Shown: positions 38,467 through 50,200 of the stretch, piece by piece | How positions within the stretch are numbered: position 1 is the first letter of the stretch | Layout: each line of letters begins with the position of its first letter | NCBI GenBank assembly: GCA_948567375.1 | Contig: OX419758.1 | Location: forward strand, 36,719,473-36,783,472 | Length of the DNA: 64,000 nt | Direction of reading: 5' to 3' | Source of the DNA: Lunularia cruciata | Lineage: Eukaryota; Streptophyta; Marchantiopsida; Lunulariales; Lunulariaceae | Notes under the pieces: model-generated | What the model was told of the DNA's origin: nothing | Seen by the model: the letters and a program-made list of their open reading frames with translations, nothing else | Database searches by the model: none | Translations under genes and position numbers: made by a program

Positions 38467-41400
38467 TTATGTCATGCATCTGACTTCAAACTCCCTCTCA
38501 GCTGAAAGACACGAAATCACTGTGTCTATGAAAGAAGTCCCAAATGGACTTTGTCCCGACAAACTGGTTACAACCAGGTTCACTGTACCTGCATCTGCAC
38601 CAAACTCAATATCAGTTGCATAGACCCGGATGAAGTGAACTTGGCCTCAGATTGGCCCGTCGCAGGTGCAAAGATAAGAATGGTAGAATGAAAGGCGTGG
38701 GCATATTCTACTTACGAGAAGAAGAAGCAACGACTTCTCTGAGAATGAAAAATCGCTCCTCCACAAAACTCTCACTACGAGGTAGACTCGAAAGAGCAGT
38801 AAAATATCTCGGTGCAAACTGAAACTTCAAGGTTAACACAATCTACAGTGGGCACTCAAGCTATATAGCTGTGTTACCCTCCCCGGAAGCATTGTTCCCC
38901 TTTTCTCTTCCCTAGGCACTTATCCAAGTAGATAGCACCCTCGAACCATGGCTCTATGATCGAAAGATCTGGCAGGTACCATTTCATGAATGGTACCAAG
39001 TCACCATGAACTAGTCTCCAGCCTCCAGCATCTTACACAATCTGCTAGAGGCAGTTACAAGACGAGAACTCTTCTGCCATACCAGGGGTGTGGGGGAAAG
39101 AGGGGGACGGGTACCGAAACAAACGAACCTGAAGAGGAGATGAGAGGCACGAGATTGCAAGCTAAATTTTCATGTGATGTGAAATGTGCATCCTATTTAC
39201 CTCTACTCACTAGGTCAACGTGGTGATTTAAAACCGAGGCATCTCCAACTCAAACTGAAGTATGAATGAAATTCAAACTGAAATTGCCGTCGCCACTCGT
39301 ATCTGACTAGGTCAAAGGAAGTACACCCTGTTCAGTTTGAGTAGATGAGCCCTGTAGAGCTTCACAGAACGAAAACCTTCGGGATGTATTTTGGATCAGT
39401 AACAGAGTTGGACCGTGAGCAGTAGACGATAGAGGCCTAAGCTCATGCTCCTGCCCACGAGGTGAAGTTAGAGATGTAGAAGCACCTGAAAGATCATTAA
39501 GAACTATTTCAAATTACAATGAGCTGTTACCTTCGACTGATACCAATCCATGATCACAACATAAGGTGTGGATGGAAACATATATTATGAGAGAAACAAT
39601 GGCGGATCAACTTGAACGCTTTCCTATTACCATCAGTGATTAATCTATCCTGAAAGAATCCAAGAATCTACAGTTCTCTCCTACTAAGTCATGCTGGTGT
39701 GCATGACTTAGTAGGGGAGGATTGTGTGTAGGGAGCCCGATTTCTGTGTCTAAAATATTAGCTCATTTTCGGCGAAAACCCTATGATCATCGACTGGAGT
39801 CGGATATGTCCTACTCTCCAAATAAGGCAGTGTGAAATGGTTTGATCGCATCCTTACCACGCACATCCTTCATGGATGTCAAAGGTGACAGGGAAAATCG
39901 TAGGTAAGGATGCCTAAGCGGATGGCATTGGAAGTGATAGACAGACTGATATGGCTACTGCAAAAGAAAACCTTGTATTGAAATGACTGAGAGAGACCAC
40001 ATGATGACGGAAATGATGTAGGTGCTGCCTCGATTGGACAAGCAAGAAAATGCCTCGCGCCATTCGCTTTTTAGCGAATGGCGCGAAGATAAATCCTAAA
40101 AATCCTCCTCGGTTGGATAAGATTTTCCTCATAACATCAACTTGCTGGAGCATTCGTGGAGTAAATCCTTCAAAATAAGCAAGTTTGACCATAAGCTGCA
40201 GAACATTTGAACTGAGGCTGTAGCATTCCGCATGTAGCGATAAGAGGTTACCGTGCATGCTTGATTTAACTCAACGGGTAGGGAAATATGTCCCTTCCTC
40301 AAGACAATTGTTTGCTCGGCGATCTTCGGAGCACTTTTCCCCTGAAATAATCTTTCAAGCGTTGGTGTCAGATCAACACCCCTGACTTCCAGAAGCTACA
40401 AAGATGAACTATTGAAGTCAGAGCGAAAGATTGATCAGCGGACTAAGATCCACACGAAAAGAGTTTTTTAATTTACTTTGAACACGGCAGATGGAAAATC
40501 TCTGGTAGAAGAGACGGTGGTGAACTTGGATGAGAACTTTCAGCACAGACTATAACATGAGAGTGTATCCCACAGTGGGCCAATGTAACTTCAACGAGAA
40601 CAGCAAACTGATCTCTCCCAGATAGACTCAAAACGGTACGCTGTAACCAACGCATTCGGTGACACCTAGACAATCAACCCCCCAGGAGGAACGTCTGACA
40701 AAAAGCTGCTTATGGGTTTCGACGTTGATGTCGGGAACTGCACCCGACGTAAGGATCCTCAAGATGTATTCTGCTAGAGAACGTCGGCAAAGTGCTAAGG
40801 AGATGGTACACGTTTACTTTCTTAACGATGCACCCTGCTCATGGGCTACAGGTGTGCATATGTCGCTTCGCTGAGATTTGACACTCGCAGAACTGAAGTC
40901 CACATGCTTAGAGGACGGGGATCGGAACTTATAACAATTTCATCTTCGTATCAGCATTGTGATTTAATGGCGTCATTTACTAGATCCCACTTTGCTGAAC
41001 CCAACCAGAACATCAGGTGCCTGTGGCGAGCATCCACTTCGTTTCCATATGAATGTATGGACACTCAAAGCCCATGGACTACTGTCCACACAGAGTAATC
41101 TCCTTACATGGGCTTAAAATTTGTAATAACTGGGGACGAAGTAGAGAGGTGACATTCTGTGACGACTACTGCGATTAGAAGGCCCTGAAAGAATGGGAGC
41201 GTGATAAAACATGTATGATTTCTAACAGGCATATAATGACTCACCTTCCAGTTTAGTCGACAAGAGCAGCCCACAACTGCAAAATTCTTCCTTGTACAAG
41301 CTCTGCCCAGTAGTAGGAGCTCATTTCCAACTGTCGAGGTCTGTGACGAGAAAAGGCGTCTTGCGTAAGAGACTGATTCAAATCAGCAACTCTCTTCTTG

Positions 41401-42188
41401 ACCAGCTCGCATGGTTGTACTCTACCCCTACTTTCAAATTTCAAGAGCACTCACAGGGGATAGGATCCTGCACAAGTCCCTGTGTCTTTCATAAACCCAG
41501 AAACCGTTCTTAGTCCGTGCGTGTTGTCTTACCCTCAACCATGCTTCTACCCAAAAATCCACAGTTCACTCTCGCAAACGTTTCCTTTTTAGAAGATAGA
41601 GGAGATAAGTTTATGAAGCTCATCTCCATCACACACAGAGTCATACAATCCACCTCACGTGCATTCTACCGACTTACTTTCCTCACGTGACCACTTGAGC
41701 TTCAACATTGATTAGCGTTTCTCATATCTACACTCTCCATCCTTCCTTCCCTCATATTAACAGCTCATTTTGGCAATATCTTCTCGTCTCATCTGTGGGT
41801 CTATCTGTGGGTTCTCTCTCTCCAACTGGCTTACAATCCGGATTCTCTCTCCACTCTTGCCAGCACCGTTCAGTGGCTAATGTGAATGGATAGAGTAGCA
41901 CTTTTGGAATCAGCAGCGAAACATTCATCGCACTGTAGCTCCGCTATCACCTTGGCGCCCAGTAAGCCATCGCCAACTCAGCTCATGACGGGGCAGATAT
42001 GGAGGTAAATCCATGGTTCTCAGTCGTCCACAACAGTCCTTTTTAATTGTCATCGAGAATCCTTCCTGGCCCGGGGCCCAAACCCTGCAACCAATCACTC
42101 TGCACCACAAATCCTCTCTTTCTGCCTCATATGTTCGATAACATAACTCTGGACTAACTACCGGTACACCATCAGCCACCTTTTCCAT
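38467..42188 (-). CDS. Unidentified gene with at least nine exons
   Basis: Not recognised. First exon 42,188-41,951 (MEKVADGVPVV, first in-frame Met after a stop). Seven exons at the other end chain with exact phase: 40,381-40,252, 40,195-39,972, 39,913-39,858, 39,485-39,325, 38,842-38,716, 38,645-38,589, 38,501-38,467 (stop TAA). The exon ending at 40,477 joins them in phase. It contains GRDQFAVLVEVTLAHC, later exons LPVELNQACT, KLAYFEGFTPRMLQQVDVM, FQFAPRYFTALSSLP and VHFIRVYATDIEFG. Two further exon-like pieces (about 41,449-41,260 and 40,800-40,680) look coding but I could not join them in frame without a very short intron, so the middle may be mis-modelled or the locus damaged. Mixed helix and strand, no signal peptide or membrane helix seen. 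Confidence 0.55.
38975..38997. repeat. Perfect 9-bp inverted repeat, 5-base loop
   Basis: Arms 38,975-38,983 and 38,989-38,997 (GGTACCATT and its complement) in an intron of the unidentified gene. Short, so weaker than the other hairpins. Confidence 0.8.
39680..39715. repeat. Perfect 15-bp inverted repeat, 6-base loop
   Basis: Arms CCTACTAAGTCATGC at 39,680-39,694 and its exact complement at 39,701-39,715. It lies in an intron of the unidentified minus-strand gene. Confidence 0.97.
40055..40086. repeat. Perfect 14-bp inverted repeat, TTTT loop, in an exon
   Basis: Arms TCGCGCCATTCGCT at 40,055-40,068 and its complement at 40,073-40,086. It falls within the exon 39,972-40,195 of the unidentified gene, whose frame stays open through it (FAPFAKKRMAR on the minus strand). 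Confidence 0.95.
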
Positions 42189-42892
42189 TCCCCATTTCCT
42201 TTCATCCTCTCGGAATCCCCACCTCTCCTTTCTTCCTCACTCTTGCTATGCTCGGTCTCGTACTTACTTACTTGAGCTGCTTTTCAATTTCCTCTCTTTT
42301 TACCTCTTGGTATTCTAAAAGTTATCCCTTCTCCCCGCCTCTATCACAACCCAATCTTCTCCAAGATTCTCATCAAGTCTACCAACCTGTCCACAACCTG
42401 ATCTTCCTCTCGGAAGAGGGACTGCTGCTTGTATCTCGAATCAATTACGCCCACATCGTCTCGGCTACTTAAAATGCAATCTGGAAATCTTCCTCACCCT
42501 CGTTTTAATCTTCGTGTATTCTCATAACACCACAGCTAAAGGAGGTAAAGATAATAAAGCCAAATGACCCTGTCAATATCGGTACTCTACAACTAGCAAC
42601 TAGAGACTGCTCTCATATTGCACACTGTGCAACAGGTTCAAACACAACACATAAAGACGACGTCCACTTGCAATCCTTTCAACTTGCATCCCGTACATAA
42701 CTTATCGGGCTATTTAGTCCTCTGGATTTGGCTTATTGGTGACGCTTATGCGTAATTTGATATTAATCGCTTTCATATCTTGTGGAGATTGCAAGAACAG
42801 TAGCATCCCATCCAAACACTCTTATTTCAAAGGTGGGACTCAAAAGGATAATTGTTTTGGATGTGTTACTTTTCCATGAAGAAAGCCTTATG
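42189..42892. other. Upstream region of the 38.5-42.2 kb gene
   Basis: About 700 bases between the predicted start and the end of LINE copy 1. Pyrimidine-rich on the plus strand near the start codon. It should contain the promoter of the minus-strand gene; no core element stands out. Confidence 0.4.
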
Positions 42893-44530
42893 GGAAAAAG
42901 GAGACCGCGTAGGAAAAATGAAGGATTGGAAGACCCCATCAAGCCGTACAAGGGAGAGACAAAAAGGGTAACATGGGGCTAAGCCCCAATAGAGTCTGTA
43001 TGAGAAATCTACCCTACCACACCTAAGATATCCGAGCTATGCAAGTCGTACGGTCTACACACAACAGGAGCATCCGAAGAAACATCACCTAATGTGATTG
43101 CTCTCCTATGGATTGCACCAGCCACTGCCCTCTGTAGAGCAATGGACACACGCTGTCTAAAATATGCTACAAAGTATGAGAGTGAGAGTGGTACCCCCTG
43201 TCGCCTAACATGATAAGCTCTCGCGCACTCCCTGACAAATGAGTCAAATGCTGTGTCCATCGCTCCATATAACTCCAAGGCTAGAGGAACAAAGAGGTGA
43301 CCTCGCTGCATGCCCCTATACTTGGAGACCTTGCGACCTGCTGCTGCACTCACCGCCCATCCAGGGGGATGGGTAATCACTCCCTCCGAAACTGTATCTC
43401 GCGTAGGGTCCGTGACCACGACATCTGCTACTGTCACCTGATCATCTCGGACCAAGTATAAGTCTGCCTTGACACGTGTCGTTTGCAAAGCATACGAACG
43501 CTCCCTCCAAGCCAAGTATCCACTCTCTCGCGCCATAGCAAACACTATGTCTCTAATGGCATCATGGGTAGCTATCCTCTGTCCTCTAAAAGGACACCGT
43601 GTCATGTGGACCGCCGTTGCATCTAGTGTAGAACCACACTCACAAGTGAGTAGTGAAGATGCAGATGGGTGGACCAAACCTAAGCGAAACCTCATCGCTG
43701 TAGAGAAAGTAGCTGGTGCGAGTTGAAAAGCCCTAATGCACGGTTGAGCTAGGATCCACGAGCCTGCACCCTTGCCAGAGCAAGAGCGTAGAAGTGCTCT
43801 AGTAGCCTGAGGAATGGACGAGTCAACTAAGAGAGAATGTAGAGTATGCTCACATTGTCGCTCCATCAAGGAAGATTGTAAACCTCTAGTCCAATCTGAT
43901 GATAGAGAAGCAAATGGTGGAAAACCCTCTCGTGCTCGTGGGGAGACACTATCTCTCGTCTGCCGCAATAACACCTGGAGAGAAAAGGCTCCTCCCTCCA
44001 CCTTTGCACATAAGTCTCCAAAACCGGCCTATCAACAACCACAAAACGAGAGGAAAGTAGGGGTGCCGAGAGAGCCCAACTACCCAAAACACCATAGGTG
44101 TCATCTCTTCCATAAAGAGCAAGCCAACCTCACCACATGAGATTGGTAAAGCCATTTGTCTATGTGCCAAATCCCCTGTCACACACTCAAAAGTCCCTGG
44201 TCCAATAATATCACCAAAGACTCCCATAATCCTCCTATCAAATGCTCTCAGACGTGATAGGAAGGACGATGAGGGGGGAACTGTACGGATGAGGTAGGAT
44301 GGTCGACAAGCAATACTGGAAGAGAGTATACCAAATGCCACATGCGGATCTCCTAGTAATGGAAGGTCATCCACATGGAGAACATCCTCTGCAAGGGCAG
44401 CATCCAAGAAGCGTGTGACAAAATCCTCCAATCCTACTGGCACTCCAAGAATACGAAGTCCATCTGTGGATGTGATACACCCCTCTGGAAGCTCAAGATA
44501 GATACCTTGGAAGCTCAAGGTGGGGAGGGA
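42893..44530 (-). mobile_element. LINE copy 1: RT end plus restriction-like endonuclease
   Basis: 5'-truncated non-LTR retrotransposon. The right part (44,518-43,949) is the region after the RT palm (LRILGVPVGLEDFVTRF, LPISCGEVGLLF). A long frame 44,001-43,009 follows, slightly out of frame with it, so at least one frameshift exists. Residues 120-136 of that frame are CECGSTLDATAVHMTRC, a C-x-C-x9-H-x3-C zinc-binding pattern, then HD (146-147), KAD (178-180) and D193. The KxD-x12-D spacing is that of the PD-(D/E)xK restriction-like endonuclease of R2/CRE-type LINEs; the usual Pro is Ala here. The 3' end (about 42,893) is shared with copy 2 and shows no poly(A). It keeps many CpGs, so it is probably fairly young. 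Confidence 0.82.
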
Positions 44531-45606
44531 TACTTATGGGGAAGAGTAGAGCTTATTCTGGTCTTCAAATTTGTGGGTTACTAGAATGCTTTTGAAATCG
44601 CCTAATAACTTCTTTATCTGCTGTCTCTTTCTCATTTTTTATGCTTGCTTCCCCATTTTTTTTCCTCCAGTCTCTTCTTAGTCAGATAAGCGATATGTTT
44701 GGAGGTTTCTCTCCCACTTATATTCCAACTTGGATTTTACTTGAAACACTTGAAAATATCTAATTGTTAATATCCTTGCAATAAGGTTCAGTGCCTATTA
44801 TTTTAAACCAAAGTAAGTAAAATATACTGATTAATATATTTTCAAACGTCACATAAATCAAAATTAGATAAAGAATGCCCGGTTCCTACCATATGTTGTA
44901 AATGTTTTCTAAAGAGTCATGTAATATATGACGTCTTTTACCACATCCACATATAAAGTCCTTTAGGGCATTTTTATGGTGACAAGTGAGATCTGAGGGA
45001 CGCATTTCTTCTTTACATGAGCATGTGTGGTTAACAAAGACGGACAAATATTGTTGATGGTGTGGTGTATATTTCTTATTTTTGTTGTACTTTCTTTTTC
45101 TTTTTCACCACTGTTACTGATTCTGTTCCCTAAATCTTGCCAGTAAATGTGAATGAGATTAAAAAGTAGCTTTAAGCTAGCTTTCTAGCATAGCACTTAT
45201 AATAGTTCTTCCTTCAATCTTGGCACCGAGTTTGCATCTAGATGGCCATATATTGATATTTTTCTTATGTTGGGAAAGAATAAGTTATAATAGAAATAAA
45301 AGTGTTCTAAGTTCTAACTTAGTGTAGAAATGTAGTTTAAGTTTTATTAATTTTCCCAGGTTGGAGCTAGATATAGATGATAAATTATCAAAAGGCATAA
45401 AGGATACGAAAAAAATAATTAAATCTTCAAATCCACCCATTTGGTGACAGTCCATTGCCATACTCCACTCCAAACCTCATGTGATATGTACGAATGAAAA
45501 ATACAAACAAGAAATAAAAAATAGATGTATCTACTATTTATAATAACAAGACAACAAGGCAGAGGCAACTTGTGGTGAGACCAGATGTTCATTATGTAAG
45601 ATAGTG
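44531..45606. other. AT-rich spacer between two LINE copies
   Basis: About 1.1 kb, AT-rich, with no convincing coding stretch or repeat terminus. Confidence 0.5.
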
Positions 45607-48250
45607 AGAAAAGGCGACCACGTAGAACACATGAAGGAGGGTAAGACCCCCATCAAATTGTACAAGGGAGAGACAAAAGAGGCAAAATGAAGCTAGGCCT
45701 CAATAGTATCAATATGAGAAATTGCCGTACCACACCTAAGATATTCGTCGTAAGGTCTACTAAGTACTAGAGCATCCAAAAAAGCATCACCTAGTGTGAT
45801 TACTCACCTATGGATTACATCAGCCACTGCCCTTTGTACAGAAATGGACACATATTGTCTAAAGTATGCTACAAAGTATGAGAGTGAGAGTGGTACTCCC
45901 AACATCTAATAGGATAAGCTCTTGTGCACTCCCTGACAAATGTGTCAAACACAGTGTTCATCGCTCCATATAACTCCAAGGCTAGAGGAATAAAGATGTG
46001 ACCTTGCTGCATACCCCTATACTTGGAAACCTTGCATGTTGCTGCTATGCTTGCTGGCCATCTGAGGGGATGAGTAATTACTCCCACCAAAACTGCATCA
46101 TGTGTAGGGTTTGTAACCACAACATCCACCATTGTTGCCTGAGCATCTTGGACAAAGTATAAGTCTCATTTAACACATGTCATCCTATTAGCAACCACAA
46201 AATGGAAGGAAAGTACGGGTGCCGAGAAAGCTCAACTACCCAAAAAGGCTATAGGTTTCCTCTCCTCTATAAATAGTAGGCTTACTCCTCCGCATGAGAT
46301 TTGTAGACATGTCTATTTATGTGCCAAATCCCTTGTGACACACTCAAATGTCCTTGGTCAGATGATATTGTCAAAGACTCCAATAGTCCTCCTATCAAAA
46401 GCTCTCAAACGTGATAGGAAAGTCAAGGAAAGGAGAATTGTGTAGAGAAGGTAAAGTTGATCAATGGCCAATACTAGAAGAGAGTATACCAAATGCCACT
46501 TGTGGATCTCCTAGTAGAGGAAGGTCACCCAGATGGAGAATATCCTTTGCAAAGGTTGCATCTAAGAGGCATGTCACAAAATCCTCGGATCCCATTGGCA
46601 CTCCAAGAATACATAGTCCATTTGTAGATATGATACATCCCTCTAGAAGCTCAAGGTGGGGAGTGATACATGAAGGGGACCATGCTTTGCACTTTGATAC
46701 CTTGACTCTCAAGCCTACAAGATGTAGCTCAGTAATCAAGTGATCAAATGCATGCCTAATGTGATCTATGAGGCCCACAATGTGTGTATCATGTGCCAAG
46801 GAAGGAAATACACAACCTACCATGGCCAAAGTAGTAGATAAGAGAGCTCTAAAGTGAGCCATGGAAAACAAAGTTCCCCCTAAAGGATCTCTTTATTGTG
46901 TACTAACAACTAACTCCAAGACGGTGACTCCCTCTTGTGCTTACCATGCTGGTAGTAAAGGGAAGCAAGAGAGCCATATGATGACTGCACTAAAGGAATG
47001 AGACTTGCCAAGAATACACCGCACTCTCTAAGCTCTCTAAAGACAGATGCTAAAGAGATGTTATTAATAATGTTCTCAATATCCACCTATAGGACAACCC
47101 ACTCTGGATGGGTATCTGGGAATGCTCTGATGCCTCAAGATATAGCATCACAACCTTCAGGTGTAGCTACTCAAAACTGGTGTGGATTGAGGTGCTTTGA
47201 GAGGTGAGAATGATGTTAATGGACAATGGTGTGGCTAATCAAGCACAAAAAGATCTCTCTAATAGCAATTGGTCTAATACCTCAGGTGTCCTTGTACATC
47301 ACAAGAAGTCAACTAGCACCTAGCACTCAACTAACTCACATAGGAATATCTCTCCTTACTATTGCTATAGCAACCTTAAACAACTTGGTTAATCCACTAG
47401 AAGGATCATATGCCTGAAAGCAATCTCTAATATGCTCATATACCATCCTTGACAAGCCTCTTGAGAAGAGGCAAGAGGAAGTGCACGACGCCTATGCAAA
47501 AAGTGACCTATCAAGACATAAAAGCTACTCACGTTGATAATCTAAGACCTGTAATGGTACTCCTTCTCCTACCATAGGATGTAGTGAGCATAAGGAATAG
47601 ATAGACTCATCAATGGGACTAGCCATAGACAAAGAATGTAGTGCTCATGTTACTCTACTAAACTCTCCACTTGACCTAATGCCCTACACTATCATAGTTG
47701 AGTGGACTTTGTGGTATCTTGTGGTAGAACCTATCTCCTAATACATGCAGCCCTAAGTGACTCCTCTTGTATGGTAGCCCAATCCCCCACTCAGAATGGA
47801 TGAAATCTAGTAGCCACCTCTCTATGCCCTACACGTCCTCCTATAGCATAAAGAAGACACCATTGAGGGATAAGAACTATGCTAACTTGTCCAAGAGATC
47901 ACATGCCAAACAATCAAGTGGTAGGTAAAAAGCATGTCAAGCCTCATCATGGAGTGTATGGGATAGTCTATGGAATAGATGTGGACATGGAAAACCAGCT
48001 CTAAATAACCCCAAAATACAACATGCTTGAGATGCTAACCACTCCCATGACTCAATTGGAATGGTCAATGAAGGGATAAAGGAAGTGTGCATAATTTTGA
48101 GTGTTATTCTTATCAATGTGGTCACTTGCCTCACAAGAGCATCCCAAGTGGTCCAATCATAGTCCTTGTGCATCCTTCCAATATTGGTCTTTACCTTTTG
48201 TGAGGTAAAGCGTCAATGACCCACCGGGCTTGATGTATCTTAAGCCGCTC
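45607..48250 (-). mobile_element. LINE copy 2: longer, older relative of copy 1
   Basis: Same family and strand as copy 1, aligning from the shared 3' end through the endonuclease region (45,869-46,132) and RT end (46,461-46,871), then extending further 5'. The extra part contains the RT core: a block like HPEWVV..VDIENI near 47.1 kb, DPLGGTLFSMAHF near 46.87 kb, and LAHDTHIVG near 46.79 kb in the place of the (Y/A)xDD catalytic box, so one catalytic Asp is His here. Copy 1 sequence between about 43.47 and 44.10 kb is largely missing here (junction near 46.19 kb). Many differences from copy 1 are CpG to TpG or CpA. The left limit at about 48.25 kb is a guess. Confidence 0.75.
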
Positions 48251-49880
48251 TAGGTGGTTCCACATGGAGAAGTGTAGCCATGGCTAGCATAAGAATAATG
48301 ATATTAACACATTATGCTCCTCTCCATATCTCCTCATACCTGCAAAACCACAACCCCTTACATCCCAACTCACATGAGTAAATGCTATCTCTCCAAACTC
48401 TAAAAACTCTAAACTCTCATAATTTTCAATTTCCATCTCAAACAAATTTCAAACTAAGCTCCCATGGAGCTAAAGCATGAATACCAAGAGATTAAAAATG
48501 AAAATTCCTAATCCATCACTCTCAATGTGAAAAATCACTCTAAACCCTAAAAAACCTAAAAGTCCTCAACTTAATTCTCCATAGCCTTCAATCTAGGTAC
48601 CAACGCAACTGAAAAATTGAAAAATGAACAGAATTGTCTACTCATTCATGTGATATATGCGGGTGAGCTCTCCAAAATCCTATAATCTCTTTTCTCTTAT
48701 CTCTCTCAATGCACCTCTTTCTTGATGCTCAACAATATGTATATATTATAAGTGTTTCTATACCAAGTTGAAAGTTGCGAGTTAAATTGTAAGCAAGAAC
48801 AAGAACAAACTTTGGTAAATTTATCAAAATGAGAATTACAAATAATATCCATGTCATTGAGGTTAAAGGATTAGAAATCATGATGCCCAATATATTTCTG
48901 GTAAAATGTCATTGAGGTTAAAAGATAAGAAATAATGATGCCAATGATGCCCATTTATATTCTGGTAAACTGCCAAAATAAGAATGGTGATGATAAGTGA
49001 ACTAGTAAGAAATGATAAATCAAGATACTCAATAAAACAAACAAACAATATGTCCATAATATCAGTTTGGTTGATTCTTTTTGTCAATTAGGATATGTTT
49101 GAATGAATGGATATCCTTGAGATATGGTTCATCATCAAAGCAATGATTGAATCTAAAGTTATAAATTAAATTATGATTTTTTTTTTAAAATAGGAACTCA
49201 CTTTGAAAAGTACAATAATTCATTTAAAATTGTGGCATTGTTATTACATATTCATTCACTTAGTTTGTATCATTTTCATTGTATATTTTCTAATAATAGT
49301 CAATACTCTTAGACTATGCTCTTATGACACAAAAAGATTCTTATATTAGGATTTCCATTTAAGAACTTATAATGAATAATCAAATGGAAGTATGATCACC
49401 ATTTTAATTATGTTTAATTCTTATTATGATTTGTCTTTCACCCAATTTCTTCAAAAGTCCCACCTTTCTATCTCATACCAATTTGGTAGAAGAAAAGGGC
49501 TGATTAGTTTGGCTCTTTCTTTGCGGTGAAACCAAATAGAGCGAAGGAAAAAAGAAAAAAGAACTAGTTAATTGGGATGTCTAATATGTTTAAAATGGAA
49601 GTTAGACATATATTTTTTATAGGATAGGGGTAGTAGTGCTGAATCAAAGTAACATTAGTGGAGCAATTCGAGATAGATTTATGCATATATTATATTATCA
49701 TCAGTCGCCTAAGAGCACATTTATAGTGTGAGTACATCATAGTTCTGACTCCATCCAACACCATTTGAATATGCAATTCGACCTCAATTAATCTAGTTAA
49801 GACGGCCAAACTATCTTAAATGGAACCTCAAATTACTCACCTTTAAAAGGCGACGGTAGCCTACTATAATAGGGTAAGTA
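48251..49880. other. AT-rich, no gene recognised
   Basis: Strongly AT-rich, with a near-duplicate of about 45 bases around 48,848-48,958 (CATTGAGGTTAAA followed by AATCATGATGCCCA and variants). No coding evidence. Confidence 0.5.
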
Positions 49881-49894
49881 TCTATACCGACGGA

Positions 49895-50200
49895 TTGAAT
49901 TCTATTTTGACGAATGGAACTGAGATGGACTGGATGGAACTGTCCCAGGGACAGGATCGACGCGTAAGGATGACAGGACAAAATTGGGACAACGGTGGAA
50001 ACTGGGACTATGCATATTACTTACCTTTAGGAACAAAGACAACAGACAGGGACAGGGAACAGGGAACAGGGATGTCGGACGGAATTGGGACAAAGGGTGG
50101 GTTGGGATTGGGTTGGGGTTGTGGACGGGGACTATGCATATCTTCTTCATGACTATGATTATGGATGGAAATGGGGATAACGGATGGAATTGGGATTACA
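49895..50200 (+). repeat. G-rich cryptic repeat with two G-quadruplex motifs
   Basis: Low-complexity sequence built from GGGA, GGAAT and GGAACAGGGA-like words. Two canonical quadruplex motifs: GGG runs at 50,049, 50,055, 50,062 and 50,069 (loops 3, 4, 4), and five G-runs from 50,095 to 50,118 with loops of 1, 2, 3 and 2. The word GACTATGCATAT occurs twice, near 50,005 and 50,130, bracketing both. Open frames here are composition artefacts. Confidence 0.85.

Noticed and set aside
43009-44001. A 330-residue open frame that could be taken for a host gene
   Set aside because: Its relative at 45.9-46.1 kb and the adjoining RT-type text show it is the C-terminal part of a LINE.
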